From Pedosphaera sp. (GTDB taxonomy: Bacteria > Verrucomicrobiota > Verrucomicrobiia > Limisphaerales > JADLHS01): a stretch of DNA of 59,342 bases. The stretch is from contig SIBJ01000018.1 of assembly GCA_009695195.1 (NCBI GenBank), positions 1-59,342 on the forward strand, in the 5' to 3' direction. Both the position numbers and the translations under genes were made by a program. Below, piece by piece: positions 35,183 through 44,445 of this stretch (positions are counted from its first letter, which is position 1; each line of letters starts with the position of its first letter). The notes beneath the pieces were generated by a model, which searched no databases, was not told the DNA's origin, and saw nothing but the letters and a program-made list of their open reading frames with translations.

Positions 35183-37273
35183 ATGAATTTGTCCCTCAGA
35201 AATGTAGTGCTCAGCCGTGGACTAGCCCTATTTTGGCTGATTTCCGCAGTTTCGGCAGTTGAAGCAGGACAGTCGCAGGACAGCGTGTCCGGTAAAGTGG
35301 ACAACTCGGCCACGAATGGTCCGGCGGCTACGAAGCGCCTCACCCGGTTGAGTCTGGAAGAATTGGCGACCATCAAAGTCGAGACGGTTTATTCCGCCTC
35401 GAAACGCGAACAGAAAGTTTCGGACGCGCCCTCTTCGATCAGCATCGTCACGGCCGAGGACATCAGGCAGTTCGGCTACCGGAATCTGTTCGACGTGCTC
35501 AACAGCGTGCGCGGGCTGTACGGCACGTATGATCGCAACTACGAATTCCTCGGCGTCCGCGGGTTCAACCGGGCCGGCGATTACGGCGGGCGCACGCTGC
35601 TCCTGGTGGACGGGCATCGCATCAACGAGCCGATCTTCGACTCCGTGCTGTTTGCGAACGACGGGATCGTCAACGTGGATTTGATCGAGCGGGTGGAGGT
35701 GGTGCGCGGGCCGGGTTCGGCGCTGTACGGGAACAACGCCTTCTTCGGCGTGATCAATGTGATCACCAAACGCGGCGCCGATTTTCAGCGCGGCGAAGTT
35801 TCGGCGGACGTGGGCGGCTACGAGACTTACAAGGGGCGGTTCACGGTGGGCCACCAGTTCACCAACGGCGTTGGCTTGCTGCTCTCGGGCGACTATCTTG
35901 CGAGTGAGGGGATGCGGCATTACTACCAGGCGGCGTCGGATGACGGAAATCCTGCGAACCACGGCGGGGTGGCGGACAATCTGGATTTCGAGCGCGCTCA
36001 TTCTTTCTTTGCAAAGTTGAGCTACGGCGATTTCACTTTGGAAGGCGCCTACGTGTCGCGCGACAAAGGCGTGCCCACGGCCTCCTACTCCGTGATCTTC
36101 AACGAACCGCGTTATTTCACTACCGACGATCAGGCGTTCGTGGATTTGAAATTCGCGCACGAATTTGCGGACGACTGGTCGGTGCTGGCGCGGGCGGCTT
36201 ATCACTACTACGGCTACACGGCCTTGTTCCCCTATGATTACGTGGGCAACAACGATCCGGCGGATTTCGTGGAAAACATTGACGTGGCGCGCTCGCGCGT
36301 GATCAGCGCGGAAGCGCAGGTCAGCAAAACCATCCTGGGCCGGCACGTGATCGCCGCGGGCTTCGAAGTGCGCGAGGCGTTGGACGAGACGTACGAGAAT
36401 TTCGACCGCGCGCCGTTCGCCAGCTATTCGGATATTCACCGTTCCGACTATACGTGGGGTGCGTTTGTGAACGCCGAGGTGCAGTTGTATCGGACGAACC
36501 TGACGCTGCAAGCGGGCGGGCGCTATGACGCATTCAGTGCCTACGATTCGGCGTTCAACCCGCGCGTGGCGCTCGTCGCGCACCCGTGGGATGGTGGCAC
36601 GCTCAAGCTGACCTACGGGCAGGCGTATCGCGCGCCGAACATTTACGAGAAATACTGGGTCAGCCCCGCCTCGAAGGGCAACCCGGGCCTGACGCCGGAA
36701 ACGATCCGTTCCTACGAAGCGATCTACGAACAACAGTTAGACCGGCATTTCTCGGCCAGTGTGAGCGGTTTCCACAATCAATTGCAGGACTTGCTGGCGC
36801 AGCAATTGGATCCGAACGACGGCCTGGTTTTCCTCGCGAACACGGATGCGGCCACGGCCCAGGGCGTGGAAGTGGAACTGGCGGGCCGGTATGAATCCGG
36901 CCTGCGCGGGCGGGTGAGCTACACTTACAGCGAAGTGCGCGATTCCAAAACGCACGCCATCCTCAGCAACTCGCCGCGGCATCTGCTCAAGCTGGCGGTC
37001 GTGGCGCCGCTGTATCAGGACAAGATTTTTGCCAGCCTCGAGGCGCAGTACAAAAGCGCCGTCACCTCCCCCTCGGGAAATCCCGTGACCGGCTATTGCG
37101 TGGTGAACGCCACGCTCTTCAGCCAGAAACTTTTCAAAGGCGGCGAGCTTTCCGTCTCGCTCTACAATCTGTTCGACTCCCGATATTACCACCCCACCGG
37201 CTCGGAAGTCCGGGGTGAAATTGCGCGCCAGGACGGGCGCTCGTTCCGCGTGAAAGCGAGCTGGAACTTTTGA
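35183..37273 (+). CDS. TonB-dependent receptor 1
   Basis: A 696-residue outer-membrane receptor with a signal peptide (LSRGLALFWLISAVSAVEAG). A plug domain of the FecA/Cir kind follows: TRLSLEELATIKVETVYSASKREQKVSDAPSSISIVTAEDI, the VRGPGSALYGNNAFFGVINVITKRG segment and FLGVRGFNRAGDYGG. The 22-strand barrel ends in an aromatic residue (RVKASWNF). No N-terminal signalling extension for an anti-sigma factor is present. The ATG at 35183 is preferred over 35129. The ligand is unknown. It is the first of three tandem paralogues, 4 bases before the next. Confidence 0.92.
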   Translation: MNLSLRNVVLSRGLALFWLISAVSAVEAGQSQDSVSGKVDNSATNGPAATKRLTRLSLEELATIKVETVYSASKREQKVSDAPSSISIVTAEDIRQFGYRNLFDVLNSVRGLYGTYDRNYEFLGVRGFNRAGDYGGRTLLLVDGHRINEPIFDSVLFANDGIVNVDLIERVEVVRGPGSALYGNNAFFGVINVITKRGADFQRGEVSADVGGYETYKGRFTVGHQFTNGVGLLLSGDYLASEGMRHYYQAASDDGNPANHGGVADNLDFERAHSFFAKLSYGDFTLEGAYVSRDKGVPTASYSVIFNEPRYFTTDDQAFVDLKFAHEFADDWSVLARAAYHYYGYTALFPYDYVGNNDPADFVENIDVARSRVISAEAQVSKTILGRHVIAAGFEVREALDETYENFDRAPFASYSDIHRSDYTWGAFVNAEVQLYRTNLTLQAGGRYDAFSAYDSAFNPRVALVAHPWDGGTLKLTYGQAYRAPNIYEKYWVSPASKGNPGLTPETIRSYEAIYEQQLDRHFSASVSGFHNQLQDLLAQQLDPNDGLVFLANTDAATAQGVEVELAGRYESGLRGRVSYTYSEVRDSKTHAILSNSPRHLLKLAVVAPLYQDKIFASLEAQYKSAVTSPSGNPVTGYCVVNATLFSQKLFKGGELSVSLYNLFDSRYYHPTGSEVRGEIARQDGRSFRVKASWNF

Positions 37274-37277
37274 GGGT

Positions 37278-39353
37278 ATGAAAACCGGAATTTCAATTAC
37301 GGTCGGACTCATCGGCGCGGCCCGCCGCGCCAAACCCGCGTGCCGGTCGGGCGTGGTGGCGTTCGTCTTCGCCGGCTTGCTGTCTGCCGCCGCGCAGGAT
37401 TCGGGCAGGACCAATCTGGCCAGACTCAAGGCGCTCAACCTGGAGCAGTTGCTCGAAGTGAAAGTGGACACGGTTTATGCCGCGTCGAAGCGCGAGCAAA
37501 GCGTGACGGAAGCCCCCGCGTCTGTTAGCATTGTCACCGCTGAAGAAATCAAACAGCAGGGACATCGCACTCTGGCGGACATCCTGAATGGCGTGCGCGG
37601 TTTTTACGTTTCCTACGATCGCGGCTACAGCGCCATCGGCGTGCGCGGGGTGAACCGCCCGGGCGATTATGGCGGGCGCATGTTGATCACGGTGGATGGC
37701 CATCGGATGAACGATCCCGTCTATGACACGGCCGCTAGCGGGATGGATTTCATCCTTGATGTGGATTTGATCGAACGGGTGGAAGTCATCCGCGGGCCGG
37801 GTTCCTCGCTCTACGGCAACAACGCATTTTTTGGTGTCATCAACATCATCACCCGCAAGGGTGGTAGCGTGAACGGCGCGGAGGTCGCCGGTTCGGCGGG
37901 CACTTTCGACACCTACACTGGTCGTGTCAGCTACGGAAACAAGTTCACCAATGGAGTCGAGTTGCTGCTTTCCGGCACGCTTTACGACAGTGCGGGGGAT
38001 CGCAGCCTGTATTTCCCGGAGTTCGCGGCCATCAATAACGGGGTGGCGGAAAACATGGATGATGGGCAGGCGCGCAGCGCGTTCGCGAGCCTCTCGTGGA
38101 AAGGGCTGTCGCTCGAAGGCGGCTTTGTCAGCCGCAAGAAGACCTGGCCCACGGCTGCATACTCCACTGCCGATGCCATCACGATTTTCAACGACCAACG
38201 CTTTGTGTCGACCGATGAACGCCTGTATGCCGATCTGAAGTTTCAGCACGCCTTCGAGAATGAGTGGGATCTGATGGTCCGCGCCTATTACGACCGTTAC
38301 CAATTCGACGGGCAATATCCCTACGACTACCTCGATCCGCTCCAGCCCGTCTATTTGAACCGGGATTTTGCCCAATCACAGTCCGTGGGTGGCGAGGTGC
38401 AGGTGAGCAAGACGATTCTCGAAAAGCACCGCGTCATTGCGGGGGTGGAAATGCGCTACGACTTCAGACTAGACCAGAAGAACGCAGACTTGGATCCGCC
38501 CGCGACCTATCTCGACTCGCGCGAGACCGCCGAAATCGTCAGCCTTTATTTGCAGGATGAATTTCAAATCCGGCGGAACTTGATCCTGAACACGGGTCTC
38601 CGCTATGACCATTTCAGCACATTTGGCGAGACGGTGAACCCGCGAGCAGCGCTTATCCACCAACCCTGGGAGCAAACTACTTTCAAGGCCATTTACGGTC
38701 AGGCTTTCCGTGCCCCCAATGCTTATGAAAGCTTCTATTTTTCCACGGTCAACAAGTTGAATCCAAGTCTTGGTCCCGAGACCATCCGTTCCTACGAAGT
38801 GGTCTGGGAACAGCAGTTAGGCCTGCACTGGCGCACCTCCGCGTCACTTTTCTACAACGACGTCAAAGATCTCATCGGCTATCGGGAAGACCTGACGGAT
38901 GGCCTGTTCTACTTCGACAATCTGGACGCCGTGGTGGCCAAGGGTGCCGAATTTGAGGTCGCGGGCCAATGGGCCAGCGGCTTGCGCGGGCGGGCCAGCT
39001 ACACCTACACCCACACACAGGACGCCGCGACCGGTCAGCGGCTGAGCAATTCGCCCGAGCACCTCGGCAAACTGAGCCTCTCGGTGCCGCTTTGGCAGGA
39101 CAAGCTCTTTGCCAGCGTGGAACTGCAAGGCATGAGCGGACGGCAGACGGTGCAAGGCGGCAGCGTGGATGGGTTTGTGGTGGCGAACGCCACCCTGTTC
39201 AGCCGTGAACTGGTCAAGGGCCTCGAAGTGTCTGCCAGCGTTTACAACCTGTTCGACACGCATTATCGCGACCCGGCGGCGGATGATTTCACGCAGGACT
39301 CCATTCAACAGGACGGCCGGCAGTTCCGCGTCAAGGCAACCTGGAAATTCTGA
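37278..39353 (+). CDS. TonB-dependent receptor 2
   Basis: A 691-residue paralogue of the flanking receptors. A hydrophobic leader (GVVAFVFAGLLSAAAQ) precedes the plug (LNLEQLLEVKVDTVYAASKREQSVTEAPASVSIVTAEEI; IGVRGVNRPGDYGGRMLITVDGHRMND; VIRGPGSSLYGNNAFFGVINIITRKGG). The barrel ends RVKATWKF. The segment encoding LNLEQLLEVKVDTVYAASKREQS is nearly identical at DNA level to receptor 3, suggesting recent duplication or gene conversion. Spacing of 4 bases on both sides indicates co-translation. Confidence 0.92.
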   Translation: MKTGISITVGLIGAARRAKPACRSGVVAFVFAGLLSAAAQDSGRTNLARLKALNLEQLLEVKVDTVYAASKREQSVTEAPASVSIVTAEEIKQQGHRTLADILNGVRGFYVSYDRGYSAIGVRGVNRPGDYGGRMLITVDGHRMNDPVYDTAASGMDFILDVDLIERVEVIRGPGSSLYGNNAFFGVINIITRKGGSVNGAEVAGSAGTFDTYTGRVSYGNKFTNGVELLLSGTLYDSAGDRSLYFPEFAAINNGVAENMDDGQARSAFASLSWKGLSLEGGFVSRKKTWPTAAYSTADAITIFNDQRFVSTDERLYADLKFQHAFENEWDLMVRAYYDRYQFDGQYPYDYLDPLQPVYLNRDFAQSQSVGGEVQVSKTILEKHRVIAGVEMRYDFRLDQKNADLDPPATYLDSRETAEIVSLYLQDEFQIRRNLILNTGLRYDHFSTFGETVNPRAALIHQPWEQTTFKAIYGQAFRAPNAYESFYFSTVNKLNPSLGPETIRSYEVVWEQQLGLHWRTSASLFYNDVKDLIGYREDLTDGLFYFDNLDAVVAKGAEFEVAGQWASGLRGRASYTYTHTQDAATGQRLSNSPEHLGKLSLSVPLWQDKLFASVELQGMSGRQTVQGGSVDGFVVANATLFSRELVKGLEVSASVYNLFDTHYRDPAADDFTQDSIQQDGRQFRVKATWKF

Positions 39354-39357
39354 CGCC

Positions 39358-41469
39358 ATGAACAAGCCAGCCATCCAACAACAAGACCGGTCACCGAAAA
39401 CGGTGACGGCGGGCTGGCATCAACGCGCTCTTGCGGCGGCGTTGGCGGTCGGGTTGTTTGGCCTCCTGCCCGCCGGAGCACAGGAATCGGGAACGACGAA
39501 TCTCGCCCGCTTGAAATCGCTCAACCTGGAGCAGTTGCTCGAAGTGAAAGTGGACACGGTTTATGCCGCATCGAAGCGCGAGCAAAGCCTGGCAGACGCG
39601 CCGTCGTCGGTGAGTATCGTGACGGCGCAGGATATTCAACACTACGGCCACCGCACGCTGTCGGACATCCTCAACAGCGTGCGCGGGCTCTATGTCAACT
39701 ACAGCCGCGGTTACACCTTCCTCGGCGTGCGCGGGCTGAACCTCCCGGGCGATTACGGCGGGCGCAACCTCATCCTCGTGGACGGCCACCGCATGAACGA
39801 ACCGCTGTTCGACACGGCGTCGTTGGGCAACGATTTCATCCTGGACGTGGACATGATTGAGCGCGTGGAAATCATCCGCGGCCCCGGCTCAGTGATGTAC
39901 GGCAACAACGCGCTCTTCAGCGTGGTCAACGTGATCTCCAAACGCGGGCGCGATTACAATTGGGGCGAGGCCTCGGTGGAAGGCGGTGACTTCGACACCT
40001 TCAAAGGGCGCTTCACCGTGGGGCATCAGTTCGACAATGGCCTCGAAGCCCTCTTCTCCGGCAGTTGGCTGGAAAGCGCCGGGGAGAAGCGGATTCATTT
40101 TCCGGTGTTTGACGACGGCAACCCGCTCCACAACGGCGGCGTGGCGGAGAACCTGGACGGCGAGCGCGCCCACCATTTCTTCACGCAATGGCGCTACGGC
40201 GACTTTACCCTCGAGGCCGCGTACAACTCGCGATACAAGGACGTGCCGCACGATGGCTACGATTACATCGGCACGGTCTTCAACACTCGCTATGACACGA
40301 CCGACGATCAGGCGTTTGTGGACCTGAAATTCGAGCGGCAATTCGCGGATGACTGGTTCGTGCTGGCGCGGGTGAATTACAACCAATACGTCTATGACAG
40401 TTACAGCACCGCCGACTGGTATTTCACGGGTGACCCGGCCCAATACGCCCTCAATTACGACTGGGCGCGGGCGCGCTGGTTGGGCGTCGAAGCCCAAATC
40501 AGCAAGCACGTTGGCGACCGGCTCTTACTTACGGGCGGCGCGGAGGTTCGAGATTATTTCCAGGAACGCTACCAAAACGAGGACCTCGCGCCGGCGGCGG
40601 TCTATTCGAGCGTGGACCAATCGAGTTACACGTGGGGCGCCTTCGCCGAAGCGGAATTCCAACTCTACCGCACCAACCTGACACTCAGCGTCGGCGGGCG
40701 TTACGATGGGTTCAGCGCGTTTGCTTCCGCGATCAGTCCGCGCGCTTCGCTGATCGCGCGGCCGTTTGACGGTACGACGCTCAAATTGCTCTACGGCCAG
40801 GCCTATCGCGTCCCAAACGTCTATGAGTTGAACTTTGCCGGCATCGGCACGTCCATTTCTCCCAACCTCGAACCCGAGTCCATCCACAGCTATGAGGCGG
40901 TGTGGGAGCAACGGCTCGGAAAGCATTTCCGCGCCAGCGTGAGCGGTTACTTGAATGACGTGGAGAACGTCATCTCACGGGTGCGCGATTTCGGCGCCGA
41001 CCCGAACGATCCCTACGATGACATGGTGAGCGTGATCAATCGCGACATTCATTCGCAAGGCGTAGAATTTGAACTGGAGGGCTTCCACGCTTCGGGCTTA
41101 CGCGGGCGCTTCAGTTACGCCTGGCAGGAATCGCGCGATGCGGGACGTGATCAGGGGTTGGGAAACTCGCCGCGCCACCTGGCCAAGTTCAACTTGGATG
41201 TGCCGCTGTATCGCGACAAAGTTTTCGCCGGGTTGGAAGTGCGCTACCAGAGCGGTGTGAGCACGGTTTACGGCACCGAGGTGAAACCGTTCTGGCTGGT
41301 CAACGCCACCCTCTTCAGCGCCCGACTGGCGAAGGGACTGGAAGTATCCGCTTCCATCTACAACCTCCTCGACGAGCGCTACAACTTTCCCGGCAGCCCA
41401 GAGCATACTGAGGATCGGATTCCGCAACCGGGTCGCACCTTCCGCATCAAAGCCACCTACAAATTCTAA
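39358..41469 (+). CDS. TonB-dependent receptor 3
   Basis: A 703-residue paralogue, ATG at 39358. The leader is ALAAALAVGLFGLLPAGAQ. The plug contains LNLEQLLEVKVDTVYAASKREQSLADAPSSVSIVTAQDI, FLGVRGLNLPGDYGGRNLILVDGHRMNEP and EIIRGPGSVMYGNNALFSVVNVISKRG; the barrel ends RIKATYKF. Extracellular loops differ from receptors 1 and 2 far more than the plug does, suggesting different ligands with shared signalling. The YfiR-like gene follows after 18 bases. Confidence 0.92.
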   Translation: MNKPAIQQQDRSPKTVTAGWHQRALAAALAVGLFGLLPAGAQESGTTNLARLKSLNLEQLLEVKVDTVYAASKREQSLADAPSSVSIVTAQDIQHYGHRTLSDILNSVRGLYVNYSRGYTFLGVRGLNLPGDYGGRNLILVDGHRMNEPLFDTASLGNDFILDVDMIERVEIIRGPGSVMYGNNALFSVVNVISKRGRDYNWGEASVEGGDFDTFKGRFTVGHQFDNGLEALFSGSWLESAGEKRIHFPVFDDGNPLHNGGVAENLDGERAHHFFTQWRYGDFTLEAAYNSRYKDVPHDGYDYIGTVFNTRYDTTDDQAFVDLKFERQFADDWFVLARVNYNQYVYDSYSTADWYFTGDPAQYALNYDWARARWLGVEAQISKHVGDRLLLTGGAEVRDYFQERYQNEDLAPAAVYSSVDQSSYTWGAFAEAEFQLYRTNLTLSVGGRYDGFSAFASAISPRASLIARPFDGTTLKLLYGQAYRVPNVYELNFAGIGTSISPNLEPESIHSYEAVWEQRLGKHFRASVSGYLNDVENVISRVRDFGADPNDPYDDMVSVINRDIHSQGVEFELEGFHASGLRGRFSYAWQESRDAGRDQGLGNSPRHLAKFNLDVPLYRDKVFAGLEVRYQSGVSTVYGTEVKPFWLVNATLFSARLAKGLEVSASIYNLLDERYNFPGSPEHTEDRIPQPGRTFRIKATYKF

Positions 41470-41487
41470 GCCCCATCCCGAGTTGCC

Positions 41488-42048
41488 ATGGAATTTTATC
41501 AAATAACACGCCGCAAATGGCTGCTGGGACTGGCCTGCCTCTGGCTTGCGGGTGGCTGGGCGGACGGCGAGGAGAAGAGCGCCGGTGTGGGCGAGTACCA
41601 GGTGAAGGCGGCTTTCCTTTACAATTTTACCCAATTCACGGACTGGCCCGCCAGCGCTTTTGCCTCCACCAATGCACCCATCGTCATCGGCATCGTCGGC
41701 GAAGATCCATTCGGCAAAACCATGGACGAGGTGGTGAGCGGTGAGGTCGTGCGCGGTCGCCTGCTGGTCCTTAAACGCCTGGGCGCCGACGAAGATTTGC
41801 GGGGTTGCCACGTGTTGTTCATCAGCCGTTCCGCGAAGGAACGGCTGCCGGCGATGTTAAGCCAGCTCAAAGGCAGCCCGGTGCTGACAGTGAGCGATCT
41901 CAATGGCTTCGGCCAGCAAGGCGGCATGGTAAACCTGCTCCTCGTCAACAAGACCGTGAAAATGGAAATCAATCAGGCGGCGGCTGAGGAAGCCGGGCTC
42001 CAAATCAGCGCCAAGCTCTTGAAACTGGCGCGCATTGTGAAGCCCTAG
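41488..42048 (+). CDS. YfiR/HmsC-like periplasmic protein (DUF4154)
   Basis: A 186-residue exported protein: leader RRKWLLGLACLWLAGGWADG, then the DUF4154 pattern EYQVKAAFLYNFTQFTDWPASAF, IVIGIVGEDPFGKTMDEVV, RLLVLKRLGADEDLRGCHVLFISRSAKERL, VLTVSDLNGFGQQGGMVNLLLVNKTVKMEIN and LQISAKLLKLARIV. In Pseudomonas YfiR holds the diguanylate cyclase YfiN inactive in the periplasm. Here no GGDEF gene follows; the next gene is a histidine kinase with a periplasmic sensor, so the likely partner is that kinase (inference). The stop is TAG. Confidence 0.9.
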   Translation: MEFYQITRRKWLLGLACLWLAGGWADGEEKSAGVGEYQVKAAFLYNFTQFTDWPASAFASTNAPIVIGIVGEDPFGKTMDEVVSGEVVRGRLLVLKRLGADEDLRGCHVLFISRSAKERLPAMLSQLKGSPVLTVSDLNGFGQQGGMVNLLLVNKTVKMEINQAAAEEAGLQISAKLLKLARIVKP

Positions 42049-42072
42049 CGCAACCGAACCCACTCTAAAACC

Positions 42073-44445
42073 ATGAAACCATTCCGAGACCTTCCGATTC
42101 AGCGAAAGATGTTGCTGATGACGCTGCTCATTTGCGGCGCGGTTCTCTTCGTGGCTGTCGCGGCGCTCTTCACTTTCCAGGTCTTGAACTTTCGTTCCAA
42201 TTTTCGGCGCGACACGGCCACGCTCGCGGCCATCATCGCCAACAACAGCACAGCGGCCATGGCCTTCAAGGATGCCAAAGCCGGCGCCGAAGTGATGGGT
42301 TCGCTCGAAGCCAAGCCCAACATGGTGGCCGCCTGTCTGGTCGCGCCCGACGGCGCCTTGTTCGCCTCCTTCGGCCAGGCCCAGGACGCCCGGGCAATGA
42401 AGGAATTTCCACCCGCCGGGGAATCCATTTTCACTGACGGGCATCTCCTTTACACGCAAGCGGTCGAACTGGATAATAAGAAGCTGGGAATGCTCTATCT
42501 GCGGGTGGACTATTATCAGACGTTCCTGAAATTGCTCGGCCTTTATGGCCTGGTCATTTTGGGCGTCATGATCGTGTCCGCCGGCCTGGCCCTGTTCCTT
42601 TCGGGGCGATTGCAGCGCACCATCACGGATCCGATTCTCACGCTGGCCCGGACCGCCCAGAAGGTTGGTGAGCAAAAGGACTACTCGCTCCGCGTCGATA
42701 CCAAAAGCCGGGGCGACGAATTGGGCCGGTTGACGGAGTCCTTCAACGAGATGCTCGGCCGGATTCAAGCCCAGGATCAAGCCCTCAAGGAGAGCCAGGA
42801 GCGTTTTGAAGTCGCCATCGCCGGCGTCAACGACGGCATCTGGGACTGGAACCTCAAAACGAACGAGGTCTTTTTCTCCCCGCAGTGGAAGCGCATTATC
42901 GGTTATGCCGATGAGGAAATCGAAAACAAGTTCAGCAGTTTTGAATCACTCCTGCACCCCGATGACTTGGCCCCCACGCTGGCGGTCCTAAAGGACTATC
43001 TCGAATTGCGTGGCAACACCTACTCCGTGGAGTTCCGCATGCGCGAGAAGGACGGAGGTTATCGCTGGATTCTGGCCCGCGGCGCCGCCCTGCGTGATGC
43101 CAACCGCATCCCGTATCGCATGGCCGGATCGCACACCGACATCAACGGCCGCAAACAAGCGGAGTTCGAAGTGCATGCCGCCCGGGAGAAATTTGAGGCC
43201 CTGGTCAATTCCATTGACGGGATCGTTTGGGAGTGCGCTGCCGATACAATCGACTTCAGGTTCGTAAGCCGCCAATGCGAGCGTATTCTCGGTTTCACGC
43301 CGGAACAGTGGCTGGCGAGCCCGACCTTCTGGCAAGACCACCTGCATCCTGACGACGCGGCGCGGGCGATCCAAACCTGTAAAGAGTGCATCGCCCGGCG
43401 AGAACCCTACAGCTACGAATACCGCATGATCGCCGCCGGGGGGCGTGTGGTGGCGATTCGCGAAAGCGGGGACGTGCTCGAGCATGACGGACAAGCCGAG
43501 TTGGTGCGCGGCATTTTTCAAGACATCACAAAGCAGAAGCAAGCCGAGGCGGAACTGGCCCGGCTCAACAGTGAGTTGATGACTGTTTCCCGCCAGGCCG
43601 GCATGGCGGAGGTGGCGACGGGCGTGTTGCATAACGTGGGCAACGTGCTCAACAGCGTGAGTGTGTCCGCCACCCTGGTGGGCGACCGGTTGCGGCAGTC
43701 GAAGGTCACCAACCTGTGCCGCGCCACCACCATGTTGCGCGAGCAAAACGGCCACCTCGTTGATTTCCTGACGACCGATCCGAAAGGCAAACTGCTGCCC
43801 GACTATCTGGGCGCGGTGGCCGACCAATTGGCCCACGAGCAGACCGAGTTGATCGCGGAAATGAATTCCGTCGGCGAGAACATCGAGCACATCAAGAGCA
43901 TCGTCGCCATGCAGCAGAACTACGCCAAGGTTTGCGGCGTGCTCGAAACCCTCACGCTCACCGATTTGGTGGAGGATGCCCTGCGCATGAACTCCGCGGC
44001 GTTCGAGCGGCACCGCGTCGCCGTGGTCCGGTATTACGATCCCGCCACGCCGCAAGTCTGCGTGGACCGGCACAAGGTGTTGCAGGTTTTGATCAACCTG
44101 ATGCGCAACGCCAAACACGCGATGGATGCTCAACACGCGGAGGAGAAACGCCTGGAGTTGCACGTGCGCTTGAAATCACCGGACACCGTCGTCATCGCCG
44201 TGCGCGATAACGGCATCGGCATCGCGCCGGAAAATCTCACGCGCATCTTCGGTCATGGCTTCACCACCAAGACCGACGGTCACGGCTTCGGCCTGCACAG
44301 TGGCGCGAACGCCGCGAAAGAAATGGGCGGGAGTCTGAGCGCACAGAGCGAGGGATCCGGCCACGGCGCGGTCTTCACACTCGAATTGCCCGTCGGCACC
44401 AAAGCCGTGGGGGCAGACGGGAACGGGAAAACAGCAGCGAACTAA
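42073..44445 (+). CDS. membrane histidine kinase (CHASE8-like, HAMP, two PAS)
   Basis: A 790-residue sensor kinase. TM1 is near residues 12-34, followed by a CHASE8-like periplasmic sensor (DTATLAAIIANNSTAAMAFKDAKAGAEVMGSL), TM2 near 156-178, and a HAMP (TDPILTLARTAQKVGEQKDYSL). Two PAS domains (about 245-370 and 375-490) end in DINGRKQAE and DITKQKQAE. The phosphoacceptor is H520 in GVLHNVGNVLNSV, an H-box unlike the standard HDFNN. The HATPase part has LINLMRNAKHA, DNGIGI and GHGFGLHSGANAAKEMGG. Periplasmic sensing next to YfiR suggests a YfiR-controlled kinase. Its stop overlaps the next start by one base (TAATG). Confidence 0.88.
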   Translation: MKPFRDLPIQRKMLLMTLLICGAVLFVAVAALFTFQVLNFRSNFRRDTATLAAIIANNSTAAMAFKDAKAGAEVMGSLEAKPNMVAACLVAPDGALFASFGQAQDARAMKEFPPAGESIFTDGHLLYTQAVELDNKKLGMLYLRVDYYQTFLKLLGLYGLVILGVMIVSAGLALFLSGRLQRTITDPILTLARTAQKVGEQKDYSLRVDTKSRGDELGRLTESFNEMLGRIQAQDQALKESQERFEVAIAGVNDGIWDWNLKTNEVFFSPQWKRIIGYADEEIENKFSSFESLLHPDDLAPTLAVLKDYLELRGNTYSVEFRMREKDGGYRWILARGAALRDANRIPYRMAGSHTDINGRKQAEFEVHAAREKFEALVNSIDGIVWECAADTIDFRFVSRQCERILGFTPEQWLASPTFWQDHLHPDDAARAIQTCKECIARREPYSYEYRMIAAGGRVVAIRESGDVLEHDGQAELVRGIFQDITKQKQAEAELARLNSELMTVSRQAGMAEVATGVLHNVGNVLNSVSVSATLVGDRLRQSKVTNLCRATTMLREQNGHLVDFLTTDPKGKLLPDYLGAVADQLAHEQTELIAEMNSVGENIEHIKSIVAMQQNYAKVCGVLETLTLTDLVEDALRMNSAAFERHRVAVVRYYDPATPQVCVDRHKVLQVLINLMRNAKHAMDAQHAEEKRLELHVRLKSPDTVVIAVRDNGIGIAPENLTRIFGHGFTTKTDGHGFGLHSGANAAKEMGGSLSAQSEGSGHGAVFTLELPVGTKAVGADGNGKTAAN

